Assembly: GCA_948470475.1 (NCBI GenBank)
Contig: OX419342.1
Span: 27,706,354 to 27,770,353, forward strand
Length of the DNA: 64,000 nucleotides
Source: Galaxea fascicularis
Lineage: Eukaryota > Cnidaria > Anthozoa > Scleractinia > Euphylliidae
Direction of reading: 5' to 3'
A model generated the notes under the pieces. That model saw only the letters and a program-made list of their open reading frames with translations. It was not told where the DNA came from and did no database searches. Every line of letters begins with the position of its first letter. Positions within the stretch are counted from its first letter, which is position 1. Position numbers and translations under genes: made by a program. This document shows, piece by piece, positions 1-12,800 of the stretch.

Positions 1-3000
1 GTAATGTAATGCTAGGTGTCGTTGTAGTTACAGATGCACTACCAGGTAATGCAATGCTAGGTGTCGTTGCAGTGGCAGATGTAATACCAGCTGGTGCACT
101 GCTAGGTGTCGTTGCAGTGGTAGATGTAATACCAGCTGGTACACTGCTAGGTGTCGTTGCAGTGGTAGATGTAATACCAGCTGATGTATTGCTAGGTGTC
201 GTTGTAGTTACAGATGCACTACCAGGTAATGCAATGCTAGGTGTCGTTGCAGTGGCAGATGTAATACCAGCTGGTGCACTGCTAGGTGTCGTTGCAGTGG
301 TAGATGTAATACCAGCTGATGTATTGCTAGGTGTCGTTGTAGTTACAGATGCACTACCAGGTAATGCAATGCTAGGTGTCGTTGCAGTGGTAGATGTAAT
401 ACCTGCTGATGTACTGCTAGGTGCCGTTGAAGTTGTAGATGCAATACCAGCTGCTGTACTGGGAGGTGCAGTTGAAGCTGGTGTTGCACTATTGGATGAT
501 GTACTGCTAGATGAGGCTGAAAGAGACGCCGACGAAGAACTTGAAAAGTCTAATTATAAGAAACAAAACGCCAATTAACCTTTCACTGCTCAAGCGGTCA
601 TACGTCTAAGTGTTTACTAGATTAAAACCGATGACGCACATTTACTTAGAGATGAAGTAGAAAATGGAACTGTGCTCGCAGCTGAAAATAGAGGTAACAT
701 CTTTTCGTTTTTTATAAAAGTTTTAATTTCTTTTAATTGTATAGTCGTTCACATGATTGTGTATCGTGTTTACTTCTCCAATGGAAATATCACTTACGTG
801 AAGACCATGGCGTGGAGCAAATACAGGCCAACTCGTTAGCTAATGAACGAAAACAAAACACAATTAATATTTGTTTCTTCAAAGATTTACAAGAGTTCAT
901 TTAAAGTGTTGAATCTAATATTCCTTTAAGTTCTCTTAGGAACTGCCGAGTTGGTAGAGCGCCGGACTACCGCGCAGGAGGTCGTGACCAACACTTAGGA
1001 GAAAGGGCTTTGTAGTAGCATCTGCAAAACTGGTCAGGCTTTCTAGTCTTTTCGGATAAGGACGATAAACCATCGGCCCCATTTCACAACTATTCATAAT
1101 TGGTTCTGTGGGACGTTAAAAGAACCACTGTAGGGAGGTAACGAACCCTGGTTGTGACTCTTAGTGTTGCCCATGGTCGGGTTGGTGCTTCACATGCAGC
1201 TATAGGGTTAACCTCAATGTGTATTTCCCCCTCGGACAAAATTGTCTAAGAAAAATTGGCATGAGTATGAGTATGAGTATAATCAATATCCCTAGAAATT
1301 GGAGCGGACGGTATTGGACCTTTGTGTTTTTATTCAAGTGCCGATTTAGCCTCAATACATCAAGTCAAGCCGTACTAATTCAGTACTGCAAGGACCATTT
1401 CAGCTCCTGGTGGAAGAATGAGAGGGATATGATATGTGTGACGCCAGAATGAGTAAAATGTTCTGTACCAGATGATGAACTGGCAGGTGACGTTGAAGTT
1501 GTAGCTGCACTAGCTGATGATGAACTGGCAGGTGACGTTGAAGTTGAAGTTTCATTAACTGTTGATGAACTGGTTGGTGAGACGGAAAAAGACGTCGACG
1601 AAGAATTTGAAAAACCTAATCAGAAGAAACAAAATCACTCAACATTCAAGGTTAAATAATGCACTTTTACTGATCGTATAACACATTTACTTGAGGACCA
1701 AGTAGAAAATGAAACTGTGCTTACGGCTGATGACCCGAGAATGGAGGTCATGTCTTTTCATTCTTTTATAAAATTGTTGTAAACTGTATAGTCGTGCACA
1801 TGATTGTGTATGTTCCTCAACCAGTGGAAGGTATGACTTACTTGAAGACCATGGCGTGAAGCAAAGCTTGCGAAACTAGTTAGCTAAGACTGTAGATATT
1901 TACACTGGACAATGTTCGTGTTGCATGACGTAGTTTAGTGTTGTTTTGTCCTGTTAGAGATATGGGCGAGGAAGCCGCGGTACCCCCTTTTTTCCTGTAT
2001 TTTAGAACGTTTCTGTAACCAACAGTCCTTCGAGTGGTATCGTGCATCAGGTGGTTTTATTTTTTTTTTCAGCCCTCTCTTTCTAGATTTTCGGCTGGAT
2101 CCGCCTCTGATTATTAACATGTTAAAACGCGTAAGTTAAAATTTACCTGCTGTTGTATGGTAGCAGAAGCAAGACGATGAACCTGTTAATGAAAGGAAAA
2201 TAGAAAGTTAGATAAAATGAATTCATAAACTGTGGTGTGCAAATAAAAGAATAGTCTTTAAGACATTTTTGAATATGGTTTCGTACTACAGGAACATTGT
2301 TAATATCCTTAACAGCGAGGGTAGCGACATGATTTTGAAAAAAATTTTACATTAGTAATGGTGTTTGATTTGATTTGATTATTGTCGATTCTTTTTCCCT
2401 GGCTTTATAGCATATTAATTATCAATTGTTGGGTGAGGTTGAGCATCATGATAGCGAAAATTATGCCAGCTGAGGTTTGTGTTGTCTGCCGAAGCCCAAG
2501 GCCAATGCAAGGACCCGACAAATCTCTCTATCATGCCAAAACCGGCTGAATTCAAAACTAATGCATACACTTGAGCGTTTGTAAAAGCAAGAAACTAAAA
2601 AGCTTGCAACACAGTACAAACGTTTTCAGCACAATTTTTCAACAACAAAAAAAAACCTACTCTAAAACATGTGTCATACCGTATTGTGAGATGCATTAAT
2701 AATTCATAAGGCTGACAGAATGAAAAAACTATCATTTGTAGGGATGACGTGGCGTCCACCTATCAAACGGCCACCTCTAATTAGGAGGCCTGTAATCAAA
2801 GTCCTGATGAGGGTTTTTCTGTTGCTTTTTACCTCTCTTAAGTGGTCAGCCTCGATTAAGCCACCACTATTTATTTCTCCGAGGGGTGGCAGCTTAATAG
2901 GCTCGGGGTTGAACTGTTTTGCTAGCCGGCATGATGACGTAGCGACAACAGTGCCAGCAGTAGTGTGTGATTCTAGCCAATCAAAATTGACATAGTGACA

Positions 3001-3991
3001 CTAATGCACAATAATATTACTTCATAAGAGTATATGACTTACTTGATGCTGAACTGGATGAGTTTGATTGGGATTCACTGGCCAATGATGAACTCGACTG
3101 CAACACACTCGTCGTTGAAGAGTTTATGGCAGACTCGGATACACTGGTGACTAACGTGGAGCCTGTTACGATTTACAAGAGTTGATTTAAAGTGCGGAAT
3201 CTTGTCTTCGGTTTTTATGATCGATCCTTAAAGCTTAATACTGACTTAGCCTCAATACTATATTCATGATAGCGAAAATTATGCCAGCTGAGGTTTGTGT
3301 CGTCTGCCGAAGCCCAAGGCCAATGCAAGGACCAGATAAATCTCCCTATATATCATGCAAAAACCGACTGAATTCAAAACTTCCGCATACATTTGAGCGC
3401 TTGTAAAAGCAAGAGCGCATACATGAAATTAAGCATGCTGCACTGATCAACTTGTAAACAGCTTTGTTTGTATAAAGCTTGTAACACAGTGCAAACGTTT
3501 TCAGCACAATTTTTCAACAACAAAAAAAACCTACTCTAAAACATGTGTCATACCGTATTGTGAGATGCATTAATAATTCATAAGGCTGACAGAATGAAAA
3601 AACTATTGTTTGTAGGGATGACGTGGCGTCCACCTATCAAACGGCCACCTCTAATTAGGAGGCCTGTAATCAAAGTCCCGATGAGGGTTTTTCTGTTGCT
3701 TTTTACCTCTCTTAAGTGGTCAGCCTCGATTAAGCCACCACTATTTATTTCTCCGAGGGGTGGCAGCTTAATAGGCTCGGGGTTGAACTGTTTTGCTAGC
3801 CGGCATGATGACGTAGTGACAACAGTGCCAGCAGTAGTGTGTGATTCTAGCCAATCAAAATTGAAATAGTGACACTAATGCACAATAATATTACTTTATA
3901 AGAGTATATGACTTACTTGATGCTGAAGATGATTTTGATTGGGATTGACTGGCCAATGATGAACTCGACTGCAACACACTCGTCGTGGAGC
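1..3991 (-). CDS. Ser/Thr-rich mucin-like protein, partial (runs off left edge)
   Basis: The minus strand carries a series of low-complexity exons that I join as one gene: 3991-3917, 3162-3043, 1615-1469 and 549-1 (continuing beyond the window). Each has an AG acceptor and a GT donor (gtaagt at the first two, gtacag at the third). The three complete exons start with two bases of a split codon and end with one, so all are phase 1-1; the last starts in the same phase. Translations are almost only Ser, Thr, Ala and Pro, e.g. QSSSSLASESQSNSSS and TSTSPASSSSASAATTSTSP, and the left-edge exon has 15-residue repeats such as SAPAGITSTTATTPS. Such sequence is typical of O-glycosylated mucin-like extracellular regions. 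No signal peptide, transmembrane segment or first exon was found, and one gene versus two paralogues cannot be decided. Function beyond a mucin-like stalk is unknown. Confidence 0.55.
10..475 (-). repeat. 45-bp coding minisatellite in the mucin-like exon
   Basis: About ten head-to-tail copies of a 45-bp unit. The period is a multiple of three, so the minus-strand frame stays open and each copy adds 15 residues. Two unit types occur, one reading APAGITSTTATTPS and one reading ALPGSASVTTTTPSN. They recur in a higher-order alternating order, which suggests expansion of multi-unit blocks. The rightmost copies are the most diverged. The plus strand is also open here but gives a Val-rich peptide of no known type. 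Confidence 0.85.
940..1200 (+). mobile_element. tRNA-derived SINE, degenerate
   Basis: The sequence starts with a tRNA-like head (gagttggtagagcgccggac resembles an A box). It continues through ggaggtcgtgacc, where the B box is shortened, into a body with ggataaggacgataaacc and gggacgttaaaagaacc. From memory, this head and body match a common coral SINE. It is not a functional tRNA gene: the anticodon arm and an intact B box are missing. It lies in an intron of the mucin-like locus. Confidence 0.5.
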
Positions 3992-4091
3992 CTGGTACGA
4001 TTTACAAGAGTTAATTTTAAAGTGTTGAATCTTGTCTTCGGTTCTTATAATCGATCCTTAAAGCTTGGTATTGATTTAGCCTCAATACTAA
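2446..4091. repeat. Tandem duplication of about 820 bp carrying a mucin-like exon
   Basis: Unit 1 is about 2446-3261 and unit 2 about 3263-4091. They are directly adjacent and very similar over most of their length, differing mainly by an insertion of about 56 bp near 3415-3480 in unit 2 and a shorter exon in unit 2. Each unit carries one Ser-rich minus-strand exon (3162-3043 and 3991-3917) near its right end. The near-identical 91-codon plus-strand frames at 2720 and 3594 are a by-product of this recent duplication. Confidence 0.85.
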
Positions 4092-4293
4092 TTCAGAGCT
4101 GGACCATTTCTGGCTCTTGATCGCGTTTGACGCCAGAGTGAGCAAAATGTTCTATGCATTCACCCTTTTATGAAAGTGTTTTATAAAGTGTATAGTCGTG
4201 CACATAATTGCGTATGCTTCCTTCCCCCGTGGAAGGTATCCCTTACATGAAGACCATGGTATGAAGCACAGCTAGCAATACTAGTTAGCTAAC

Positions 4294-7200
4294 GCCCGGT
4301 TCAGACGCCGTACTTTCATGAGCCGAACTAAATTCGAATTTGGACCGACCCAAATTGACAAAAGTACGCCTGTTGTTTCAGACGTCCAACTTAATTAGCG
4401 GTTCCACAGCCTGTTCCTAATACAGTTGCAGGGAAACTAATCAATATTGTCAGTGGTTTTCAAAATATATACCAAATTGTAATGTATACATTAAGTTCAG
4501 CACATGAAGAGTTCGGCGTCTGTGTCAAGGCCGTTCCAAAGTCAACAAAGTCGAAATCAAGCAATGTTCGATTAGAGCCATACGCTGATATCCTAGTTTC
4601 ATGTATTCGTACTCAACGTGCAATCAACTTCATGTATTATCAAAGAGTTAATCATAAATGAGTACATGGAGATTAGATGAAAATGTTCGATCTACTAATT
4701 GTCATTTCCCTCTGCCATCAGTACCATTATAAGTGTTGATCAGTTTTAATGGTTTTGACAGGTTTTAATCAGGTAATTTTGCTAACAAAATACATTACTG
4801 TTTTCGACCGGTGAATACGATGTTGACCTTCACGCTACTTTCTGCAAGCACGGTTTCCAATATCATATTATATTTTTAGCTCCATGCATCTCATAAATAA
4901 CAAATGAAACTGAACAATAAAAATAAAAAATCAGTGTATTTTCCTGTCTCGAATAGAAAGATAATATTCTCAAATGGGAAAAACAGTCGCTCTTAGTATT
5001 TGTTTTATTCTCTTTTCTATTATGCAGCGCCGGGTAGAGTCTAGCCTGCCATCAAAAGCGAAAACCTAAGCAAAACAACGCTTTCTGATAAATTCATATG
5101 CAGATGGAGTAGGCCTACCGCATAGGTAATTGTCTAATGTCTAGAATTCATTGCGCGTTGTATTTAATTTCAAGCAAAGGCTTCATAATTCTCATTGTTC
5201 AGCAAAGCAGTTTTAATTTTTAGGACGAACAACGGCAACAGTCGCGCCCACTTTTGGAAATCATGTAAATCGCAGAACACTGTTAGACTTATTTGTTGCT
5301 CTGTTGATGTGTTCCTTGGCAACAGTGGCACCACGCTGGGACTTTTTGATCAAGTTTTCACCGTCATGTTCATTTTGAACAACAAGAAGAGACGTCGCCA
5401 CATGCAAACTTTGATATGTCGTTTTTTTCGTATCGATATACATTACAAAGAAATATATATTTCCCACTTTGGACGAAATAATTTTTAATTGTACAATAAA
5501 TTATCGTGCTTCCTTTTCTTGGCCGTTCGTATCGATATAGCAATCAATTAATTTTAAACTAACTCAATTGTGCACACCATTTCATGGACCAGCGAGCAGT
5601 TTGTCTTGTCTTGTATTGGTTGGAAACAACAGAGCTTATCATCACGAAAATAGCCACACCTAAAACCGATGCTAAACACATCTGCCCAATTTCAGCCGTT
5701 CTTTATTGCCTCTTGTCCACGACAGATTTCTGTCCATGGATTCGCGTTGAGATTAGAAACTTGCCGACCGCCAGTCAAGTCTTTACTGGTCATTGTTTTG
5801 AGATTTGGAATTCAGACAAGCAGCTGCTTCGAGACCCTTTTCGAAACCACGCCGGTTGCTAAAATAAAAAAGAGCACTTGCAAATGTGGCCTACAAAAAG
5901 AATTAACGAACACTGGTCAACCTGTTTTCAAGCATTCGATGAACAATCTATAGTACGAAATTTCGATTCTCGATACTGAGCGTTCTACATGATAAGGAAG
6001 AAAACAACAATCTCTTGTAGATGGCGAAACCTTCGTTGTTCGAAACAACGATTGCTTTCGAACCCAAGAAGGTTACTTTTAGGGTGCCATTAAAATATTT
6101 GTATTCGCTTAAGACGATTATTATAAAAACACTAAGAAACAGCAAAACACTTACCAACCCACATTTATCCGTTTCATTTTTAGTGATGCTAACACGAGAA
6201 ACGCTGAAATTTTTATTTCCATTAGCAGAAATAAAATGAACTCCTTCGTTACACCAGTATTACCTCCGATTCGATTGAATACGAGTATACCAAAAATATT
6301 TGACATATTTTATGCACCATAAACGAAATAGTACCTTCTGAAAGATTTCTTCGAGATTCTGTGCAAAGAAATACGAAGAGAAACACGCTGAATTCTCTGA
6401 GGAACTTCTGATCCACCATGTTAACTGCGTAAGGTTTTCGACGGGATGCACCAGATCGACAGAATATGAAAATCTCTCTTCCCAAGAATCGTTTCGTCTT
6501 GGTTGTGATGCCTCAGGGCAATCGACTCGAGACAGGTGCTGTAAAGCACTAAAAAATGTTAGGAAAATCGATGGAAGGGAAAACGCACAGTTAATTCAAA
6601 ATGTCTGTTGAATAAGCGATAAATGAACCTGCGTGGTAACTGAACTTTTTTTATTATTTGCTATGGCAACTTTGGTTTCGCAAACGTGGAGACCTCCAAT
6701 CGAAGTACTTTAGGGACAACATGTAAATAACATCTCCTGCTCTTTATCGCAGCTGGACCCCGTGTTTTTTTTTTTTTTTTCACTCAGATAATTTTAGCTC
6801 GCATTACTGTTCAGCAAGTTACTCAAAATAGATCCGTGTTTCAGAAATTATAATGTTGCAAGGAAAAAGCGACATAAATGACTGAACGTCCCTGAAATTC
6901 CTAAGTGAAATGCGATCGTAACAAATAATCCCGTGAGTCTGGTCTACTTTTGATTGTTATTCGAAACAAGCACAACTAGAGAGGACACCAATCAGAGATA
7001 AACAGTAACCACGTGACGTTGCTATCAGAATTAATGGCGAAGAAGTAAGAGCTCAAGAATTGGTAATACTATTTTATTAGGAAAAAGCGTTCAGCGATCA
7101 AGCAATTGAACAGAAAAAATACAGCGGCTGTAAAATACAATTTTAATAAGCTAAATGTGTTTTCTGGGAATCGACTGTTCTTGAGCAGATAGTTTTACAA

Positions 7201-8428
7201 CAACAGTGGATTCCTTTGAGGTCTTTATATTGACTTTATAAAACTTAGTGGGGACTTTGTTTTCTTGGCTCAGAATCATAAAAATGCAAACAAGCAATAG
7301 AGCTGTTTTGATGTGTTTTCGGATGAAACGTAATGTGATGTTGCTATGGTGACGTACTAGACTACGCCCTCAGGACTTCAGACATCAATCTAGAATCGAC
7401 GCTTTTAGATTTTGCGCTCTGTGAACCTATAGAAATCTGTGAATTCATGATTTCTTTAAATTTAAGATAGTCTTTTTCTCCTGTGATTCCGATGATTGGA
7501 AAGAAGATTGAAACAAATTTCTAACGTGGTTAGGTGAAAGGATGTCTCATGTAATAATAATAGGTTGGTAATTCTGCATACGAGTGTTTCCACTTCGTTA
7601 ACTCTTAAAAACTTTACATAGATCTACCGTTTACGTACGTGCGCACGTAGAATTCTCTAGAAAGAAGAGTTTGCGATCTTTAAGTTCACATTTCGAATTC
7701 GAAAAAAAAATGCATTTTCAAAAATCTTAGTCTTCCCGAGATTTTTAAAAGTGATTGAGGATCGAAAAGCAGCCATGTAGACGGGGGCTCATTGATGTTT
7801 TGCGATTTTCATTCAGACTGGTTGCGAAATAGTCACTGAATGCATCGCCTGGAGTCCTTCTCCTCTTGTTTGAATAAGTTTATACGACACTTCATTGTTC
7901 AGCGTGAGACACACTGCTTGAGGTCTTGTCTCACGGATTCACGCTTGACTTCCATTCCCAGCTGTTTGAGAGCCGATTGATTCGAACCCACTATAAAGAG
8001 TTTACCGCTCGCTGAGAATATTTCTTTTAATTAAAACGAATTTTATGCTAAGTTAAAGTTGACTTTAAGTCAAAACTAACAACTTGACTCCACACCCACT
8101 GCAATACTGACACTAACAGGTATTAGCTTGGTCTTAGCAACTGAGTCCAGAAGTTAAATTGGTCATTGGAAAGGGAATCGAGAGTCAACTTGTTAGCCAT
8201 GCGGTGCAGCGAATCGAGAAATTAAGGGCTGCGTGAAGTGTATACAGAGAGCAGTGGTGCTACGCTATTGGTGGAAACATAGTATGGGCTGAAACCAGAG
8301 TAAATCGGTCGAGTCGCCATAATAATTTGGATGGAAGGATTTTTCCTCGTGATAGGATTACTTGCACCTATCAGTAGTTCATTCAAAACGCAGCAGCGAC
8401 AAAACTGAAGAAAGACAATGACATTCTT
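4294..8428. other. Intergenic stretch, nothing recognised
   Basis: AT-rich DNA with only short chance reading frames on both strands. It holds a homopolymer T run at about 6767-6780. I see no domain, RNA gene, or splice-consistent exon pair. The 5' exon or exons and promoter of the minus-strand mucin-like gene may lie here but could not be identified. Confidence 0.5.
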
Positions 8429-8895
8429 TTGAACATGAATCAACAACAGGTAAGTTTGCTAATCATGCTTGACCTAAGCGCAGCGTTTGACACTGTTTAC
8501 CACGGAAGTTTGCTAAACATCTTAAAATCGAAACTCGGTCTAGACAGCATTGCTCTACAATGGTTCGACTCGTACCTGAAAAATCGTTCATATCGCGTCG
8601 TGAATGGAGGACTCTCAAAATCCTCAGGGCTTGTGTCTCGGGCCATTACTATTTAACATCTATGCTAGTGGCATATTCAACAACGTGAATGAGCATCTTC
8701 CACAGATCCACTGTTACGCGGACGATTCTCAATTATATTTACTGATCACTTAACCCGGATGCTGAAGATGACTAGCATCTTGCTGTGCAAGCTATGGAAA
8801 ACTGCTAAATTGATATTAGGAAATTGGCCAAATCAAATTATTTAAAACTGAATGACGACAAAACCGAATTTGTAATTTTTGGCACAAAACAATAG
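8429..8895 (+). mobile_element. Decayed non-LTR retrotransposon (LINE), reverse-transcriptase fragment
   Basis: The frame at 8429 reads LDLSAAFDTVYHGSLLNIL, the classic LINE reverse-transcriptase motif with the first catalytic Asp. At about 8635 the frame shifts by one base and continues as LGPLLFNIYASGIF and then CYADDSQLY, the YxDD catalytic box. After an in-frame stop near 8753 a last recognisable piece reads LKLNDDKTEFVIFGTKQ, ended by a stop at about 8893. The order and spacing fit CR1/L2-like LINEs. The element lacks its 5' part and has a frameshift and internal stops, so it is a dead fragment. Confidence 0.85.
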
Positions 8896-9195
8896 CTTGC
8901 AAAAACATATTTTTATCGTTTAGCCTTTAAATAACATTACTGGCATATTATCTTAAATCACTATAGGATTTTTAACTCTGTTCGATATTTAAACATACTT
9001 TATATTTTATATACGGTATATTTGATTATTTTCTAATTTAGCAAACGATTTTAATGGACCCTTGTATATGTCTCATAGTAACTATGTATATGTTTTAATG
9101 TAACTATGTATATGTTATAGAGTTTACCTGTTTTGCTTATTTCGTGCATTCGATCATTACGTCATGTTAAACCGATGCGCGTTACAACTATTAAG

Positions 9196-9223
9196 TATTA
9201 TTATTATTATTATTATTATTACT
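9196..9223. repeat. (ATT)n microsatellite
   Basis: About nine perfect ATT triplets, shortly after the LINE fragment. It may mark the tail of that or another retroelement. Confidence 0.85.
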
Positions 9224-9867
9224 CTTATTTAAATCGGCTCCATAAATCTCAGAAAATAAACAGCAAGTGTTTGGCCTTAGTGTCCCAAGTCTTCATCGCA
9301 TAGTCGCATGAATGGTTTTTTCCGTTCATCCATTCATGGATTGTGTTTATGCTCGCCCGCGGTTGCCTGCTGTATTTGCCAACATTTACAGTTGCCTCGC
9401 TTTGCTAACAATGTTAACATATTTGTCGGCCAAAAGACTTTTTGTGCACGTACTGTTAAAGCACTGTTTTGCCAGCTTTTTTTGTCACAGACGCCGTCTT
9501 CAAAAGGTTTAATTTTCCGTAAATGTTATAATTTTTGCATCTTACTGTTCAAACCGTAATAGCAACATATTCAAACTGTTTACTAATAGCATATTGTCGC
9601 TTACAACCATCAGTCAAGCTCTTTCCAGTGTTGCTACAGAGTATTTGTTTCTCTGAGAAAAAAAAACTATATTCTTCCTCGAATCTGTCCGTCAAATTTA
9701 TATATGCTTAGATTGTTTTCTTTTCTAAAACAGCTGAGTCGTATCATCTATTTGTTTTTTAACCAGCCGTTTTCAACCACGTCTTTCTCAGAAAAGCAAA
9801 GGCTTCAGTCTAAATTTAATGTTAACAGAGTAGACTTGGAGAATAGGGTACTGGAAGAAACTGGAGA

Positions 9868-12800
9868 ATGGAGACCCTAGCGACAATTTTTGCCCTTATT
9901 GCTATGACTTCCTTTGAAATTCCCTGCAAGAGTGTAGAGGTGAGAGTTGTCATAGTTGTAAATTTAGCAACATGTGTACGAAAAATAAACAGCTTAACAT
10001 GGAGAGGAAAGCTGTTGCTTGATTTTTTTTTAATAGTGTATTTCCCAGCGGCTTGAATGATACACTTAACAATTACTAACGTACACAGATCGAAACATAA
10101 AAAAACCTGCATGCACTAAAAAACAGATAAAGATGTTATTGAATAGTGAACAACAAAGTCATTTCACGAATACTGAGTCGTATTCAATCACAGAAACAGT
10201 ATAATGTTTGTGCACAGTTGTGATCCAATGCAAAAAGACTGAAGGCAAAGCCTTTGTATTCTTATGGCATTTCTCAGTTTACCAGTGTCTCTCGCAACAT
10301 TTTAGGCATCCACAGCTGAGAGTGTTCGAGCTATCTACGACCGCTTCAAGGAAAGATCCCCGTTTGGCGATGTAAGTATAGAATTGTCAATCAGCTAGCC
10401 ACTGATCCGAGTGCGACTGCGACACTTCAACTACCCTTCTTTCTTGTCGAGTTTACATTGGTTTGACTGGTTTTGTGGTGCTGCCCGACAATTTAAGTGG
10501 GGCTTCGATTAAAACGTCGAATTGCTGGGATATCGAATTGAATGCATACATTGTGTAAGATCTAAGTGTGACTCTTCTTTTGTTATTCGTTTTTTCACCA
10601 TTTTGAACGCAGCTTATTCCATCTTTTCAGTGTTAGTTTCTGCGCGCAATTTTTTAGCTTGTATGAGTCTTTTGTGTTATTTCTCACTCCGTCATTAGCC
10701 TCTCTTGTTTCTCGTCGTTAGCACCTTTTTTGTTTCTTTAGTCATTTGTTCGCATAATTTTATCGCTGTCTAACGCTATCGTGAATAAAATTTTTTGGGC
10801 AGTTAGCTTTAATCCGCGCTAAGCACAGCTAGTCCCCTTTTCAGTTCAAGTTTGTGCACTTCATTGTGCAGTTCCGCCACTGCAGCGATTTCTTGTTTTT
10901 TTTTGTGGCTGCATCAATGTAAGTGTTAAGGTTTTCGTTGTATATATTTCACCATTTGTTATTTCTTTTTGTCAAGCAAATTTTTGTAAATATTATTAAT
11001 GGACATATTGGTTGTTGAATTAAATTTACGACCACAAAATCCCCGCACTTCGCAGTTTCACATTGTTCTACAGTGCGAAGAGCGTTACCGTGGCTCCCAA
11101 CAAGCATTTTTACAAGTTAGTCACTGATCACCCCTAAGGTACGCAAATTTGATTGACAGACACGCCTTCGTAGAAAGTTTAAACACGCAACCAAATGGAG
11201 GCGTCTCCGTCGATCAAGTTCGGGTAACCTGATTGGCTAACTTGTAAAAATGTTTGTTGGGTGGCCACGGTAAGGCGCGTCGCACTGTAAGACAAAACCA
11301 GCAAGTATAATTGAGTTGAAAATCTAAATGAAAAGTCGATTTCTAGCTCAAGCTCTGGCAAATTCAACTGCATCACATTTCTCACGACAAAGTGTAACAT
11401 TTGAACCACACCTAGAGACACAAAAGACACGTTACTTTCTTATAACACTGTTCTTGGTGGAGGTGCCCTCAGACGGCGCGCAAAATAGACTGAAAAGACT
11501 TCTGAACTGAATTCAGGTGTTACCTCACTGACATGACACGATTTTCGCGCCAAAACCTTCTCGAAAATAACACATCCTGAGAATTTTGAGAAAACCGTAT
11601 TCAGTTAAGTGTTCTGTTCACGGGAGCAGAGTGTAAAACTACTAAAACCATAATTGCTTGGGTTATGAAACTTAAATTGCATAGTTGTAAATTGAAATGT
11701 TTTTGTTTTAGGGGACATACTATGGGAATTACCCTGTGGGGAAGGGAGCGTGTACTCTGGATCCTTTATCGCCCATGGCAACGCAGCCGGGATGGATCCG
11801 TGTTGCTGCAGGACCCGCAACCTTTCAGCATTCTCTTGGATGTGGCATGTGCCTGGACATCACTGGCACGGGATCCGGAAGTGGAAATAATCCAATTGTT
11901 GGAAAGCGAAAGGCTGTGATTGTTGATTACTACGCCAGTGGCTGTGGAAGGTGTAAGGAACAACATTTCATTGACTTCTAAGCTATTCTAGATAAGATTA
12001 AACTGAACGGAGTGGCCTTAGATCTACCCCCGGCATTTTTGGATACAGCTATCGAACAAAGACACACTAAATTAATAAATATGCCTCTTAGTTAATTTAG
12101 TTTTATTCGTTTGCTTGGTTGGTGTTTTGTATGGCTTGCTTTTGCTTTGTTCAGCTTGTTTGCGTAGCGTGGTGTACTTTGTTTGTTTTTAAACAGTGTA
12201 ATTAGAACCGCGTTCCACTTTCAGATGGACTGGACTTTTTTGTTCGGGGTGATGGAAGATGGAAGATCAGTTACATTGCCATTAATTGCCCGACGATTCA
12301 AGGGACTAAAGGAAATATACAATTCCGCTTCCAGGGCAGCAACTCATGGTACATAAAACTACAGGCCAGAAATACCAAGTAAGATAAGTCCAGGTTATTG
12401 TTTAGTATGATGTGTTTTTTGTTTTGTTTTTTTTAGTGCAGTACTTACTAACTGCTTTGATTAACTAGAGTGGTAGAACAACTTTGACTAAATCTTCATC
12501 AGCCGGCTCGTTGTGGCTGATTTGAAATGATGCACACGACAAACGGTCGTTTCAACTTTAGCGTCTGTGGTTTGTAAAATTTATTCAAATGAAAGCTAAT
12601 GAAACACATGGTTTAGTGCTGATGTTGTTTTTATTTGGCAGTTTTAATTAAAAGATTTCAACCCTTACACTTATTAGCTGATTAATTCACTGTTTTTTGT
12701 ATCAAAGCATTTGAGCAGTACTTTTCAGTGAGAATATTAGAATTTTTAAATAGTCTAAGAGGAGATGACAATGCGCGGTTAACCGTCAAGAGAAGTTGGT

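Larger units (their letters stand above)
738..4293. repeat. Three dispersed copies of an about 105-bp mucin-locus block
   Basis: Related blocks occur at about 738-845, 1789-1890 and 4186-4293. They share gtatagtcg, a segment reading gaagaccatgg, and an end near gttagcta. Together with similar stretches at 1340-1455 and 4075-4150, they show that the locus grew by several rounds of duplication. On the minus strand each block has a donor-like site after ccatggtcttca and an acceptor-like site before ctaac, bounding about 42 bp. The frame required by the flanking exons contains a stop in two copies, so I do not call these exons. Confidence 0.65.

Noticed and set aside
9..578. Val-rich 189-codon plus-strand frame
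   Set aside because: It is the reverse side of the in-frame 45-bp repeat. The minus strand gives Ser/Thr/Pro-rich sequence with splice sites, matching the other exons of the locus.
940..1010. tRNA gene
   Set aside because: There is an A-box-like segment but no intact B box or cloverleaf; it continues into a SINE body.
2720..3869. Two near-identical 91-codon plus-strand frames
   Set aside because: They are identical because the DNA was recently duplicated. No homology, and the supported coding strand here is the minus strand.
5948..6157. Hydrophobic minus-strand N-terminus (candidate signal exon for the mucin-like gene)
   Set aside because: No in-frame ATG at the start of the hydrophobic segment and no phase-compatible donor, so it cannot be joined to the mucin exons.
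11950..12075. Extension of expansin-like exon 3 past the splice donor
   Set aside because: The frame meets a stop within about ten codons, and a gtaagg donor with a phase-matched next exon explains the sequence better.
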